A stretch of DNA of 64,000 nucleotides from NCBI GenBank assembly GCA_020746105.1, contig CM036618.1, forward strand, positions 92,932,122 through 92,996,121, given 5' to 3'. The stretch's first letter is position 1. Each line of letters starts with the position of its first letter. This document shows positions 49,003 through 60,594 of this stretch, piece after piece. This DNA comes from Trogon surrucura (Eukaryota > Chordata > Aves > Trogoniformes > Trogonidae). The position numbers and the translations under genes were made by a program. The notes under the pieces are model-generated. The model was not told the DNA's origin, ran no database searches, and worked only from the letters and a program-made list of their open reading frames with translations.

Positions 49003-49525
49003 TAAGGCCAGTAACTGCATCCAGTTCTGGGCTCTCCAGTTCAAGAAGGACAAAGAACTACTGGAGAGAGTCCAGCACAGATCCGCTAAGATGATTAAGG
49101 GACTGGAGCATCTACCATACGAGGAAAGGCTGAGCAAAGTGGGTCTGTTTAGCCCGGAGAAGAGGAGGCTGAGGGGGGATCTCATCAATGCTTAAAAATA
49201 TCTAAAGGGTGAGTGTCAGGAAGATGGGACCAGACTCTTCTCGGTGGTGTCCAGTGACAGGACAAGGGGCAATGATCACGAACTGGAAAACAGGACGTTC
49301 AACCTAACCATGAGGAAATGCTTCTTTGCTGTGAGAGTGACAGAGCACTGGCACAGGCTGCCCAGAGAGGTTGTGGAGTCTCCACCTCTGGAGACATTCA
49401 AAACCTGTCTGGACATCCTCTTGTGTCATCTGCTTTAGCCGGTCCTTCTCTAGCAGGGGGATTGGACTAGATGATCTTCAGAGGTCCCTTACAACCCCTA
49501 ACATTCTGCGACTGCAATTCTGATC
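49003..49525 (+). mobile_element. CR1 LINE, 3' fragment with nearly open ORF2 C-terminus
   Basis: From about 49003 the plus strand encodes the C-terminal part of CR1 ORF2. It starts at the [14 protein letters not shown] segment, then [20 protein letters not shown] and [12 protein letters not shown] single in-frame stop (TAA 49193-49195) separates these from [40 protein letters not shown] and the terminal LLCHLL, ending at 49438. The 3' UTR follows with GCAGGGGGATTGGACTAGAT, GATCTTCAGAGGTCCCTTAC and a decayed ATTCTGCGACTG tail. 5'-truncated and inactive, but with unusually little frame decay. Confidence 0.96.
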
Positions 49526-49954
49526 CTTTTCTCTATCACCTCCTATCCTGTATCACTGACTTCCCCAGAGTTTCCTCTCCTCTCTACTTTTCATTCTCCT
49601 CTTATACACAGACCAGCAAAAGGCAGTGGACTGTCCCAGAGTTAATTCAGTAAATTGATCCTCCGGGCTAGGTCAGATCACACCCGCTTCCTGAACACAA
49701 TTTTTATTGGTTTGTAAAATAATCACTTGTCTTGTTCTGATCTCAGTGGCAGATGTATTTCTGAGCAGCATGAAAAGATCCCAAGGTCAGGATGTGATAC
49801 TTCTTCTTCTATTGCTCCTCTTCACACTGAAAGAAGCCAAAAGATCCTTTTTGTTCCCAGGCATAATCTCTTCAAATAACTAATTAGAAATTATACAAAT
49901 TTCTGGAGGTGCACAGCAGAAGAGCAAGCAGCAACAGAACAAGCTGTAGCAAGA
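49526..49954. other. spacer between two CR1 fragments
   Basis: About 430 bp of unrecognised single-copy sequence. It could be the older host DNA separating two independent insertions. Confidence 0.4.
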
Positions 49955-50212
49955 GAAAATGTAATTAGATATTAGGAAACATTTTTTTCACAATGAGAGT
50001 GGTCAAACACTGGAACATGCTGTCCAGAAATTGTGTAACCTCCAGCCCTGGAGATCTTCAGAGCTCAACTGGACAAAGCCCTGAGCAACTTGGTCTAGCT
50101 CTGAAGGTGGATCTGACATAAAGATTGGCTATGCTTTCAGCAAAGGCTTAGATCATGTGAGCTCCAGACATGCCTTCTAACCTAAATTATTATATGAATT
50201 ATGAATCTGTAA
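49955..50212 (+). mobile_element. CR1 LINE, old 3' fragment
   Basis: The plus strand translates (with stops) to ILGNIFFTMRVVKHWNML and SSPGDLQSSTGQSPEQLGLA, the CR1 ORF2 C-terminus of a different subfamily from the copy just upstream. The 3' end is decayed: TAGATCATGTGAGCTCCAGA, then CCTTCTAACCTAAATTATTA and ATGAATTATGAATCTGT in place of the normal ATTCTATG octamers. Same orientation as the copy at 49.0 kb but clearly more diverged. Confidence 0.85.
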
Positions 50213-53200
50213 TTGCAGGAACCAGCTGTGTTTCCCTTTGTCACAGTCCCCTATGCAGCACCTTGCAGCAGCTTCAGGATCTTCTCTGCCAGTTCATGCT
50301 GTCTCAGTCTTGAATCACGTGGGGAGCCTCCTTGCAGAAGCCCCAGTGACTCCCAGAAAAGTGGAAGCTTAAGAAACTGCTCTGACCATCTCCGTTTCAC
50401 ACCTTCAGACCTCCTGAACACCCCTGAGCAGGGGGTGACGGAGCCTGGACTGACAGCACATCCTGCACAGGAAAGCACCGCGTGGGTCATGCTGCCCAAG
50501 CAGGTGTGCCTCTTCAAATGCATGAATACTGTCCCTGGCTTCATGGTACTAATTCCCTTGGATGAACATGCTCCCCCCGCCGCCCATAGCAGGAGACCTG
50601 CTAGAAAGCAAAATGAAATTGCTGAATTAACACAAATATATAAATTACAGTTCCACTCCTATGCCAGGACACTTGCAAAGCATTGAGGTAACATCCTCTC
50701 CCAGTGTACTCCTGTGGCAATGCAGTGTTGTCGATACACCTAGAGGTTCCTGCTCACAGGAAGGAAAGAGTTAACACATGGGACACCAGGTCCCACAGCC
50801 ACCTCACCACTCTCCGGATTGTTTTGGAGGGATGCTGCCTGGTGGTCAGAGAGGAGAGGCAAAAGACAAGAGCTAAGAGCCCCATGTCTGCCAGCCATAT
50901 AGAAAATCCCTCTGTGGTTGCTCTTCACTGTTGCCGGAATCTACTGCTCTTTCTTACTCTTCCTACTCTTCAGAAAGGAGCTATATCACCCCAGAGAGTG
51001 ACGATAGCCTACAGCCCAATGCACTTAGGTTTTGTAATCCCTTAGGATTGCCTTTTGCTTAGGTTGCCATGCTGCAGAAAGAAACTGTTGCCCTCTCCTC
51101 AGTGTCTCCAGAGCACATGCCTCTGGGAGCAGTGGTAGAAGAGCCAGGAGGGGCAGGGAATGGTAGAGGCTTGAGAGGTGCCTTTGGTGTGGGAAGCAGC
51201 TACCATTTGGGGTTTGGCATGGACCATTCCATGCAGATGAACACATATATATTTATACGTACATCCCATTTCTGAGCCGTCAGCGTGCAGTGTTTCCCCA
51301 CCGCACCCGACATCCTCCTGGAAACTGTGTGTGCTGCTGAGCAAGCAGTACAGCCCCAAATGAACTTATGCTGGCAGCTGGTAGACAGACAGAAACACCT
51401 AGCTGGCTTTTTTCCAGAAATCACCAATTAGCCACTGACTTCTCAACCTGTTTCCCGGGAGATTTCCAAATACTTTCAAAGGATGAGCTGGGAGCTAGAA
51501 TTCACAGTCCCTCTGGATGGTGAAACTGATAGACTCAGTAAAGACACTGTTTTATGACAGAGTATTGCTCATTTGTCACTACTTCTCATCCCTCACCCTT
51601 TCACAGGTGCTAACCACCTTTTCGTCAAACTGCCTAGTTGATTACCACAACCAAACTAAACTCAAAACATTTAGTCTCAGCCAGTGCTTAGCAGGAGCTT
51701 GCTGTCTGTGGTTCAAAATTGAAAAGGAGGCTTTTGCACCTGAAAGTTTTCCCAATTTTTTTCAAAATATGTGATTTGATCAAAAGAAATTGTCCCTCCA
51801 TACAAGAAGTCTTAACTGCTTCATAGCATTTAGGGCTTGGTGGTTGCAAGTGTTACTGCTAGCACTACGGGGAAGCTGTGCTCACCAGAGGAGCCAGCGT
51901 GACTCATCTGCTGAAGAAGGCAGATGAGTGGAGAAAAACCCAAATTCACAATGAGGACTAAAATTGTAGCACTGGCAGAGATGCAGACACATACTGACAA
52001 GGCAGCAGGTGACTTGGGCACAGGAAGTGTGTGAACATCACGTAACTTGGGAGGAAGTACAGTGTGGTGGGAAGTGCTTCAAAAACAAGGACCCTTAGCC
52101 CCTTCCATCCAGCCCTGCCCCACCTAAACTGATTGTGATGGGAAAAGATGACACAAATGGGCAGAAAAAAAGGAAGTGGTCTCTTGGTTCCTGTAAGAAA
52201 GGAGAATAAAAAACATAGGCTGAAAATGGTGCCACAAGAGATCTGGAGTAGCATTGCAGGGCCTGGGTGGGATAAATGGGCTGACTGGATTGTTAATGCT
52301 GTGGGATGCAAGCTATTTAGATGTGACAGAGATTAGAGCAGGGATGATAATTCCCATTCAGGGCCTTTCCGCATGCCATGGAATACCAGCAGATATTAGT
52401 GGGAAGTTTAATGGCTAAAGTGAGATGAGCACATGCACACATATAATAAAGCAGGAGAAAAATCAGAGTTAGTGTCTGCCTTGAGCATGCATAGCTCAAG
52501 AAATAAATCAATAAATTCCTGCCTAGTCACACAACACTGATGGCAAGGTCCCAGAGCTTGGTAGTCATGGAGGATTTTAATTACAGTTCCCACATGTCTG
52601 CTGGGAAATGCACAATGCTAAACACCAGCCAGTAGGGACTTTCTCAAAGAGTTTCAATACGATTTTCTGATTCAAAGCGCTGGAGAGACGTGTTAGGCTG
52701 ATAGCTCAGTAAACCAGTAATGGGATATGGAGCCTTTCACCTCGAGGTCACCTTCTAGTGACCCATGGTTATTACCATCTGATTGTTGTTGCCTGTGTGA
52801 AACGAGGTGAGGAGCTTGGACCAGCTCCTCATGGCCAAGTGCCTCTATTGCACAAAACCCACTGCTGCAATTGGTGCTAATTGGCCTCCCTGATCACCAG
52901 CCTCTCAAGAAGCATAGGGCACCATGGCTCCCTCCTGTCAAGGCATCAGCCCATTGCCCCCAGGGCTGGAGCTCGGATGGTTGGGTGGGCTGCAGCTCTG
53001 TGAGGGTCCCTTCCTGGTTGGGAAGGCTCTCTGGGAGGAGGGGGCGATTCCTATGTGCAGGGAAGGATTAGGAAGGGCCGTCTCCTTTAAGAAAGGGAGA
53101 AGCCCCCCTTTCAGCAGGCTCTCCCAGCTGACAAACAATGGCATGCCACCTCCTCGGCTGCACAGAAATGATAATCAGAGGTTCGGCAAACGGGAGAGAA

Positions 53201-53945
53201 AGAGAGCTGCTCCCTGCCCTCCCACCCCCCCATCGTATGACTCGAGTCACACGAGATGAGGTGGCAGATGGGTCGTCAGGGCCGCATTGCCTTTTTTAAC
53301 CCCTTCCTTCCCCTCCCAGCCCAGCCCGCTCCCAGAGGGGTGTGCAGAGGCACTGGCAAAGGGACGAACCCTTGGTCCAGAGGCTGGTTTTGCCGATGCA
53401 AGGAGTCCAAGCTGTTTTCATGGAGAGCCATGCTGTATCATGTCTGTATCACAGTGTTACACTAGTGGCTTGTTTAAAAGATCATATTTGTGCTGAAGTA
53501 TTTGGATCTATCCCATCTCAGTCAGCAGTTCTTCCAGGCTTCCACGTCCAGACAGGGGACATGTGTCTGAAAAGGATGCCGGGAGTTGGCACATCACAGG
53601 GGGATGCAAAAAACAGGATGAAAGCACCTTCCTGTCCAGGGCCTCCATTGGCTTTGTTTATGGGCATTATTCACACAGGTTGGCAGAGAAAAGCTCCCTC
53701 TCCCCCTCCTCCACCTCAGCACTGGCTGCCAGCATTTGCTTAGCCAAGTAAACTTCATCCCTATGAAGAAGTGGTGCCCCTAGTGCAGGGGCAAAACCTG
53801 TGTGGCTCCTCGGGGTCTTTTGCCACCCATTTTCTTCCAGGATGTTCTGAACTCCAGCAACTTGAGAAATGGCTGCAAGAGTATGCACTTACCCAGTACC
53901 TGCCTGTATTTGGTGCCTCCTTTTTTTTCCAGCTGTGATATGTGC
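50213..53945. other. non-coding stretch, nothing firmly recognised
   Basis: About 3.7 kb. A plus-strand frame of 157 codons (50213-50686) opens at TTG and has no recognisable domain. A (CA)-like ACATGCACACATATA patch lies at 52430-52444. The GC-rich part 53180-53350 has a few CG dinucleotides but no island. Confidence 0.45.
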
Positions 53946-54110
53946 TGTTAAATAGAGCCTGGGAATCCAAGCTGAGCTCTGCTACTGATTACATTGCTTC
54001 AGTCCAATCCTATTACCCCTGTTGTACAGGGACCTGGAGTTATGCCACTGATTATTACCAGGCATTATTGACATTAGAAATAATAGTTCCTGGCACAAAG
54101 GTTAAGGGGG
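53946..54110 (+). mobile_element. possible MIR-like SINE remnant
   Basis: TAGAGCCTGGGAATCCAAGC then GAGCTCTGCTACTGATTAC parallels the MIR 5' region (GAGCCTGGGTTCGAATCC, GGCTCTGCCACTTACTAG). Further on AATAATAGTTCCTGGCAC resembles the ATAATAGTACCT and CCTGGCAC blocks. The central GGGCAAGTCACT core is degraded, so the call is weak. Confidence 0.3.
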
Positions 54111-56500
54111 AGTTGGGGTATCTTCAATGAATTCTGCAGCATTTCCAGCATTCTTTGGGAGTGCAGTATTGTTGTCCTGTTGTGTCATGTTCATTATGTG
54201 CATGCTGCTTGTATTCGATCCTCTTGGCACATTTTAAAAGGCCACATCACGCAAAGGGACACTGCTCAGGAGGAGGCCATATGTGCTCTGTTAAAGCCAC
54301 CAGTGCCTTGCTTCTGGAGATCTGTTCGGTATATCACCATGAGCCATGGTTTCGCAATGCCAGTGCCATCCAGAAATACAAAGCTTTACTGTTGCCCTTG
54401 CATCTGCCTTGCAGCCTCTCTGATAGCCTAGCCTTGGCCCCCCAGGTTACCCCCGTGCCTTGCTTCTGACCCGTAGCCCCTGCTATGACCTTCTTCCAAC
54501 TCTACCAAAGCCCTTTTCTCTCAATTGCTATAATTTTATTCAACTGGGAATTCCTGATCTTAATTAGTGCACTGCAGTCACCTTGTCTCTTGTGCCATCT
54601 TCCACAAGAAATATCCAGCTGACGCTGAGTAAAAAATGCCCATGTCAAGTGTCTGATTAGAAGCAGAAACTCAGTAGTATAGGGTAGGGGTCATCAGTCT
54701 TTGAAGGGCCTCATGCTGCATTGTACTTTTCTATCCTAAGTTACTTTGAGCATGCAGTTAATCAGAGGTCTCTTGCCCTCTGTGGGAAGCAGCGGGTGCC
54801 CAGCTGCAACTAAATGTTAAAACGAGGAGAAGCTGGGAGCCCTGATCTCTCACGAAGACAAGTTCAGAGTGCGGCAGGCAAAGTTTGCTGCTCACTGTGT
54901 TTGACAGCCTGCTGGAAGGCTACCCCTCCTACCTCCCACCAGGAAAGGGCTTGCTTGCTCACAAACTCCTCACTTTTCCTTTCCACACTCCACATTGTCA
55001 TGAGATGCTGTAGACTGAAAAGCTGTTCCAGTCAGGGCAGGAGGGGCTGGCAAGATTTTGCTAGGATCCAGGACTCAATGGCAATGCTTGCACATACAAG
55101 ATATGTAACTTGCTTTCCTCCTCCATGCCCAGCTTCCCAGGGGTCAATACACGGAATTCAGGAAGGTGGAGCCTCTTCTTCATCCTTAAAAATTCCTAGA
55201 TCTAAGCCAGTACAATCCTGATGCAGTGAGCAATACTATCAAGTTGACATCTGTGGGTTTTCCAGAACTCCACCCAACCATCCATTTGACATGCCAGTGG
55301 CATTCCTTCCCTCATAAAATCAGGCATTGCCAGTATTCCCAATTCAGAAAAGACCTGTGGATTCAAGGGTTGCACCAGAACCACCTGACCTCTGCAGGAA
55401 TCTCCATGTACCTCTGTGGCCACTGGACTGTGTTCTGAATGAGCTGGAGTCCTGTGCTTAAGGAAAATATGGCGCTTTGTATTTGCATTCAGGAAAGAGC
55501 CCATCTGGGTTGATGGAATCTGCAGACAGTAGCTCCAGCTGTATGTAGGGTTTTCATTCCATTTTCTGCTCATGCAGTTTCTCCGTGAGAACTACAAGTC
55601 CCTGACAGACCATGCCATGCCTCGAATCAAAGCTGGAGCCGGGCTTGGCTGCTTCAAGCTTCCAATGCTGCTGTGGGGCACAAGGCCAGGCTGGAAGGCA
55701 GCTCAGACAGCACAGCACCGGTGGGTCAGAAGCAGACCTGGGGGTTCGCCAGAGGAGCAGGGTGTGCTGGCAGTGCCAGGCTTGCAGGAGAGGGGAAGGT
55801 GCAGAGGCTTTGCCCTAGTTGCAGGTCTGGTTGGTGTCAATGTTGCAGCAGCGTGGGAAAGCATTGCTATTGTTCTCCGGTGACAAAAAGAGCTGGTGAA
55901 ACAGATGTGCTGAGAACCGGGCTCTTCGGGATGCAGATCACTTCATAGATCTGAACTGATCAGCAACACTCACTGTCTCCCGCCCTCTTCCCCATCCCAG
56001 TGTACATGTATTTCAAAGGACAATTACATTTGTACTTTACAAAATGCATTGCTCATAATAGGAGAGGAAGCCACCAAGCTCCCTGCCCCCACTCCTCTGG
56101 GCCCCCATTAAGTCTGTTTGCCTGTGATTTCTTCCAACTGACAGCCAGTCTGTTAGCAGTTAAGTTAAACAGAGCTTGTCCTGTAATAACCCCGTTCAGG
56201 CTGCTAATTGGTACCAGCACCTACTCCTTGCCTCCTCCTCCTCACCGCTGGCAGGGCTTGGCTCTGCAGCGCTCCTGCAGCAATTCTGCTCAGAGCAGTG
56301 AGAGAAGGGATGTCACTTGCTGGCCTTTGGTCTGGGATGGAGACTTTCTGGTGGCAGCGGTGGAGACGAGGTGAGCGAGGACGGGAAGGAGCTTTGCCAG
56401 AGACAGAAATGACCACGTCCCTGGGTGCGCTCTGTTCCTGCTGCTGTAATTGAAGACAGCAGTTGCTCTGCCTGGTCTGGCCACAGTGTTATCCTAATCC
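54111..56500. other. non-coding stretch, nothing recognised
   Basis: About 2.4 kb; GC-moderate around 55670-55870 and 56210-56440. Open frames up to 135 codons occur (54814-55221; 56000-56374) without recognisable domains. Confidence 0.4.
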
Positions 56501-56640
56501 TCTCCTTATGACATCACAGTGAGTTGCTGTGGAAACAATGATGACATCCCAGCATCGCCACAGCAACATATGGCTTCACAGCGGGGAAGGCAGACAAGGT
56601 ACCACGCGAGATGGACACAGCTATAAAGTGGTATTTGAGT
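56501..56640 (+). promoter_or_regulatory. cluster of CRE-like, X-box-like and TATA-like motifs
   Basis: TGACATCA (56509-56516, one base from the CRE TGACGTCA) lies 6 bp before GTTGCTGTGGAAAC (56523-56536), an imperfect RFX X-box palindrome. A second TGACATC follows at 56543, then a GCCACAGCAAC X-box half site (56557-56567), and a TATAAAG at 56622-56628. CRE and X-box elements set side by side are known from regulated vertebrate promoters such as MHC class II. No adjoining exon is identified, so whether this is a promoter, an enhancer or chance is open. Confidence 0.3.
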
Positions 56641-57547
56641 GTTAGATCTTCAAAAGGTCCCGTGAAGTGCCCAGCTTCCTTGGAGATATGGCTATTGCTG
56701 CTGCTACCAAAATGCTTCAGGGTTATCTAATAGCACACAGCCCTCATACAGCACCATGTAATAAGAGCAATTCAAGTTAAGCAACAGGTGAAAATAAAGA
56801 TTCTGGGAAGGACTGCATTTGCAGTGCTGCCCAGTCCCTTAGAGAACCCAGATGACAGGGCAGTTTCCATAGCCAAAGCCAGAGAAAGTTAGTGCCTAAG
56901 TTCAAATCTTTTGGATAACCTATGGGAGCACAATACTATTTTGCTTTTGTGAGAAACTGTATTTTACATCTCAAGATACTTTTAGTCATCACAGTTGAGT
57001 GCCCCCCACAAAGCTGGCAGAATGATTTTTGCAGTCATTTGCCTCTCAAAGAACATACTTGCTCAGGAATTAGCAACACTCATTATTTTTGAGGAGCCAC
57101 CCCTCACTAACACACAATGAATTTCAGATATTCTCTGTTAAGTCACAGGGCAAACAAAAACACCAAAAAAAAAAAAAAAAGAAGAAAGAGCTGGCAGGAG
57201 TTTCTCATTGATTGAACTAAAAAAGCAAATTTAAGAAGAGCGCAACTTGATAGTCAGTGCAGTTCAATTAAAAGGCTGAATCTGACAGGCTGCTCATCAT
57301 GAAATATTTGTGCCACTCCTATTATTATTATTAGTCACTTTCACACATTTCAGAAGCAGTTAACTTGTTAATCATCATAGGGCCCATGGGAAGTGTGACA
57401 GTCATTACCCATTGAGGGAAAGCCCTGATGGTCAATGGCGCCAAATATTTTGGTTGGAGGAAGGCTGCCAGAGAAGAGGATACTCTGAACTATTGGGAGG
57501 CAGGGCTCTGCTGGGCAGCAGAAAATCTTAGATGTGCTTCTCATTTT
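56641..57547. other. non-coding stretch with an A-run
   Basis: About 900 bp, AT-rich toward 57100-57380. It contains a 16-base A-run at 57165-57180 and a short ATT repeat at about 57320-57333. No gene is recognised. Confidence 0.5.
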
Positions 57548-58170
57548 CACAGAATCACAGGCTGTTAAGAGGTTGGAACGGACCTTGAAAGATCATCTAG
57601 TCCAACCCCTCCTGCCAAAGCAGGATCACCTAGAGTAGGTCATACAGGAATGTGTCCAGGTGGGTTTTGAATATCTCTACAGAAGGAGACTCCATAGCCT
57701 CACTGGGCAGCCTGTGCCGGTGCTTTGTCACCCTCACAGTGAAAAAGATTTTCCTGATGTTTTTGTGGAACCTCCTATGCTCCAGCTTGCATCTGTTGCC
57801 CCTTGTCCTATCATTGGACATTAGTGAGAAAAGCCTGGCTCCATCCTCCTGACACTCACCCTTTACATATTTATAAACAGTAATGAGGTCACCCCTCAGT
57901 GTCCTTCAAGTTAGAGACACCCAGCTCCTTCAGCCTTTCGTGATGAAGGAGATGTTCCACTCCGTCATCCTTGTGGCTCTGCGCTGGACTCTCTCAAGCA
58001 GCTCCCTGTCCTTCTTGAACTGAGGGGCCCAGAACTGAACACAATATTCCAGATGTGGTCTTACCAGGGCAGAGTAGAGGGGGAGGAGAATCTCAGCCTA
58101 CTGACCACCCCCCTTCTAATACACCCCAGGATGCTACTGGCCTTCTTGGCCATGAGGGCACATTTTGTAT
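57548..58170 (-). mobile_element. CR1 LINE, 3' fragment (about 620 bp)
   Basis: Plus-strand reading starts CACAGAATCACAGG, then GGTTGGAACGGACCTTGAAA and GATCATCTAGTCCAACCCC, the reverse complement of the CR1 tail and 3' UTR. The minus frame 57821-57630 encodes the ORF2 C-terminus ([27 protein letters not shown], ending in LYDLL). Beyond it, 57850-58165 is reverse-complement ORF2, reaching back through the RRATM-type region to the segment whose plus strand reads GGGCCCAGAACTGAACACAA. It is closely similar in layout to the copy at 7.7 kb, so they are probably the same subfamily. Confidence 0.96.
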
Positions 58171-60594
58171 CCAGGATCAGACTGGTCTAACCATTGCCCA
58201 GAGAGGCCGCCCTGCAGCATGGAAGTGGTTCCAGGCACTGAAGGAACAATCTGTGCCTGCATCCTTCTCTGAAGGCATCTAGTGTGATCTGAGGGAATGG
58301 TGTCAGGCCCCAGACACACACAGGAGTATTCTCTCAGGCCTGATGCTGATCCCAGTAACTCCTGGGAACGACAGGAGCAGAGGGTCTTTATCCCAAATCC
58401 TACCACCTCTTTGTGTTGGCTCCCCAGGGCAGCAACTGGAAGAATCTCCTCATTCACAGCAGCCCTGCACTGAGAGGACCCTGCACAGCCTTTGGCCTTG
58501 CAGAGCAGGAAGGAATGTGGCGTGCCTTTCCCCACCAGCGTTATTCAAAGGCCGGGCTCCAAGATTCCACCCAGCATGCATTTTTGGGTGGAAAAAGAAA
58601 TTTCTCTGCTCGCTGCCCAAGTGCCAAGAAGTGTGTTTACGCAGGCCCCTCTACGTGAACAGTAGTGCTGCTCACCAAGCCTCCCTCATCCCCATTAGGC
58701 AGGGCTCCAAGCTTCCTCAGCTCCTGGCTTCTCGGTTGTGGAGCTATCCATGGTTTATGCAACACGCCCAGTTCTCGTGGTCTTGATTGCTGCAAACATC
58801 TGACTTCACGCGTGGTTCCGGCTCTGGCACTGTAGCATCTAAATCATCCCATACACGTCACACAATTATTCAGCCCAGACCAAATGGCCTCAGCTTTCTC
58901 CCAGCTCAGTAGGGAGATCCCTGGGACATCCCTCTGATTGGTGGTGTGGGGACAGAGCCTGGATTCTCTGAGGGAAATTGCATGCTCATGAACATTGCTA
59001 GATGTTAGGCGGGTCCCCCCTGGGAGACACTGTTCTGGAAATGGCTACATTCTTCTGCCACAGTGCTTTTAAGATGTGTGCTGGAATTCCTAAGGATGAC
59101 AGACACCACAACCGTGGAGAAGGTAAATTATTTGTTGCAGTTACATAACCGACTTCTTAATTTAAGGAATTTTAGGAATTTCTGCTCAAGGGAGTAAACT
59201 CAGAAATGGATGTTGCACCCTGGAGCTTCAGGGAATGGAAGAGAAACTTGGTGAATTTAGGAGCTGGCAAAGCCCTGCCTGTGTTAGAAACTGTTCAGTA
59301 GAGTCTCAGCCAGCAGCAGCACCTCCACACAGAAGTGGCTAACAACCTTTGCAGTTAGACCAGAGAGAAAACAGCAGTCTAGGCTGGCTGTGAAGCCCCA
59401 AGCTTTTGGATCTTGGGATCAGAAGCTACACAACCAGAACTTTCCATGTCTCTGAGTTAGTGGAATAGATTTAGGTACCCTTGATATGAAAGAGCAGTAA
59501 GAACTTGCAAGGCAAATGGTTCTCATTAGTGGTTCATTTTCTTGGTGAGAGGGATAAAAGTGGAGGAAAAGCTAAAGCAGCTTCAAGCATCTGGGTGGAG
59601 GGGAACAACTACAGAGGATCACCCTTTCCCTGGGCAGTGTATCTACAGCTTGGCATGACCCTGCAGCAGGAAAAGGGGTAGCTGCAAGCCTTTTGCTGAG
59701 GTTGGCAGTAGGAAGCCTTTTGCTGAGGTTGGCAGTAGGTCTAAGAGTCTGGTCTCAACCTAAAAAAAGGAGCTTAGATGTGGAGGGAGAGAGAGAGAAA
59801 CCTGGCAAACTGAGAAGGGCTGGGGGAGAGGACTGCTTCAACAACATGTAGATACAGTATATTGAGTGTGTAAGCAGTGTGAGAACATTAACATGGGCTG
59901 GAGAGAGTCAATCTGAATCTAGAGCAAATAAACATGCCAGAGCATCTCTGGTGAGGAAGCCCCTGGCAGCTGGTGAGAAGAGGCTCCAAGGTCAGAAGAC
60001 CACAATGTGGCTCTATGGGGTGGTGGTGGTGTAGACTTCTTGGACTGTACCGCATCCCTGTGCTGCTCTCCTAGGCTGAGTGCCTGGCACCACATCTCTC
60101 AGCCTTCAGGAGCTAAACAGAGACAGACCTGGGTGACAAGAGCATAAGTACACTGGCCACACTTTGAATAGCTGCATGAGCAGGGCATTTCTGGAGGTTG
60201 TAGGCTCATGAGTGTCTTCTCATTTTCTGAAGATTCCTTGGGGAAACTGATATGTCTGGGCTTAGAGCTGAAGTAACAGCAGCTGATGTCCCAGTGCTGT
60301 TTCCAGACATCTTCCCTTAGATATCTGGTACAGGATTAAATATAACCAGCTAGGAAGCATAAATAAAATACATGCAGAACAACCCTTGCACATGTTTTCT
60401 GGTGTTTTAAGAGCCATCAGCCTGCTACCAAGTCAGTGGACTACTACTGCAGATCTCAGATCAGTCCTGTAAACTGGCAGGCATGGGGAGGCAATAGTAT
60501 GATCTTTTGGTATTGAAGAGTGAGCATTAAGATAGAATACTCTGGAGAATGGTCCCGGGGCTGAAGAATTGTGTCTTCCTCCCAATAGCCAAAT
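58171..60594. other. non-coding stretch, nothing recognised except a short duplication
   Basis: About 2.4 kb between two CR1 copies of opposite orientation. It holds a 27-bp tandem duplication at 59686. A plus-strand frame of 147 codons at 58343-58786 has no known domain. Faint CR1-like sequence may extend from the long element back to about 60480. Confidence 0.4.
59686..59739 (+). repeat. 27-bp perfect tandem duplication
   Basis: Two adjacent identical 27-bp copies (59686-59712 and 59713-59739), each beginning AAGCCTTTTGCTGAGG and ending GGCAGTAGG. No divergence is visible between them, so the duplication is recent or an assembly artefact. Confidence 0.97.

Noticed and set aside
50213-50686. 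157-codon open frame on the plus strand
   Set aside because: Starts at TTG immediately after a CR1 tail; composition and lack of domains suggest chance.
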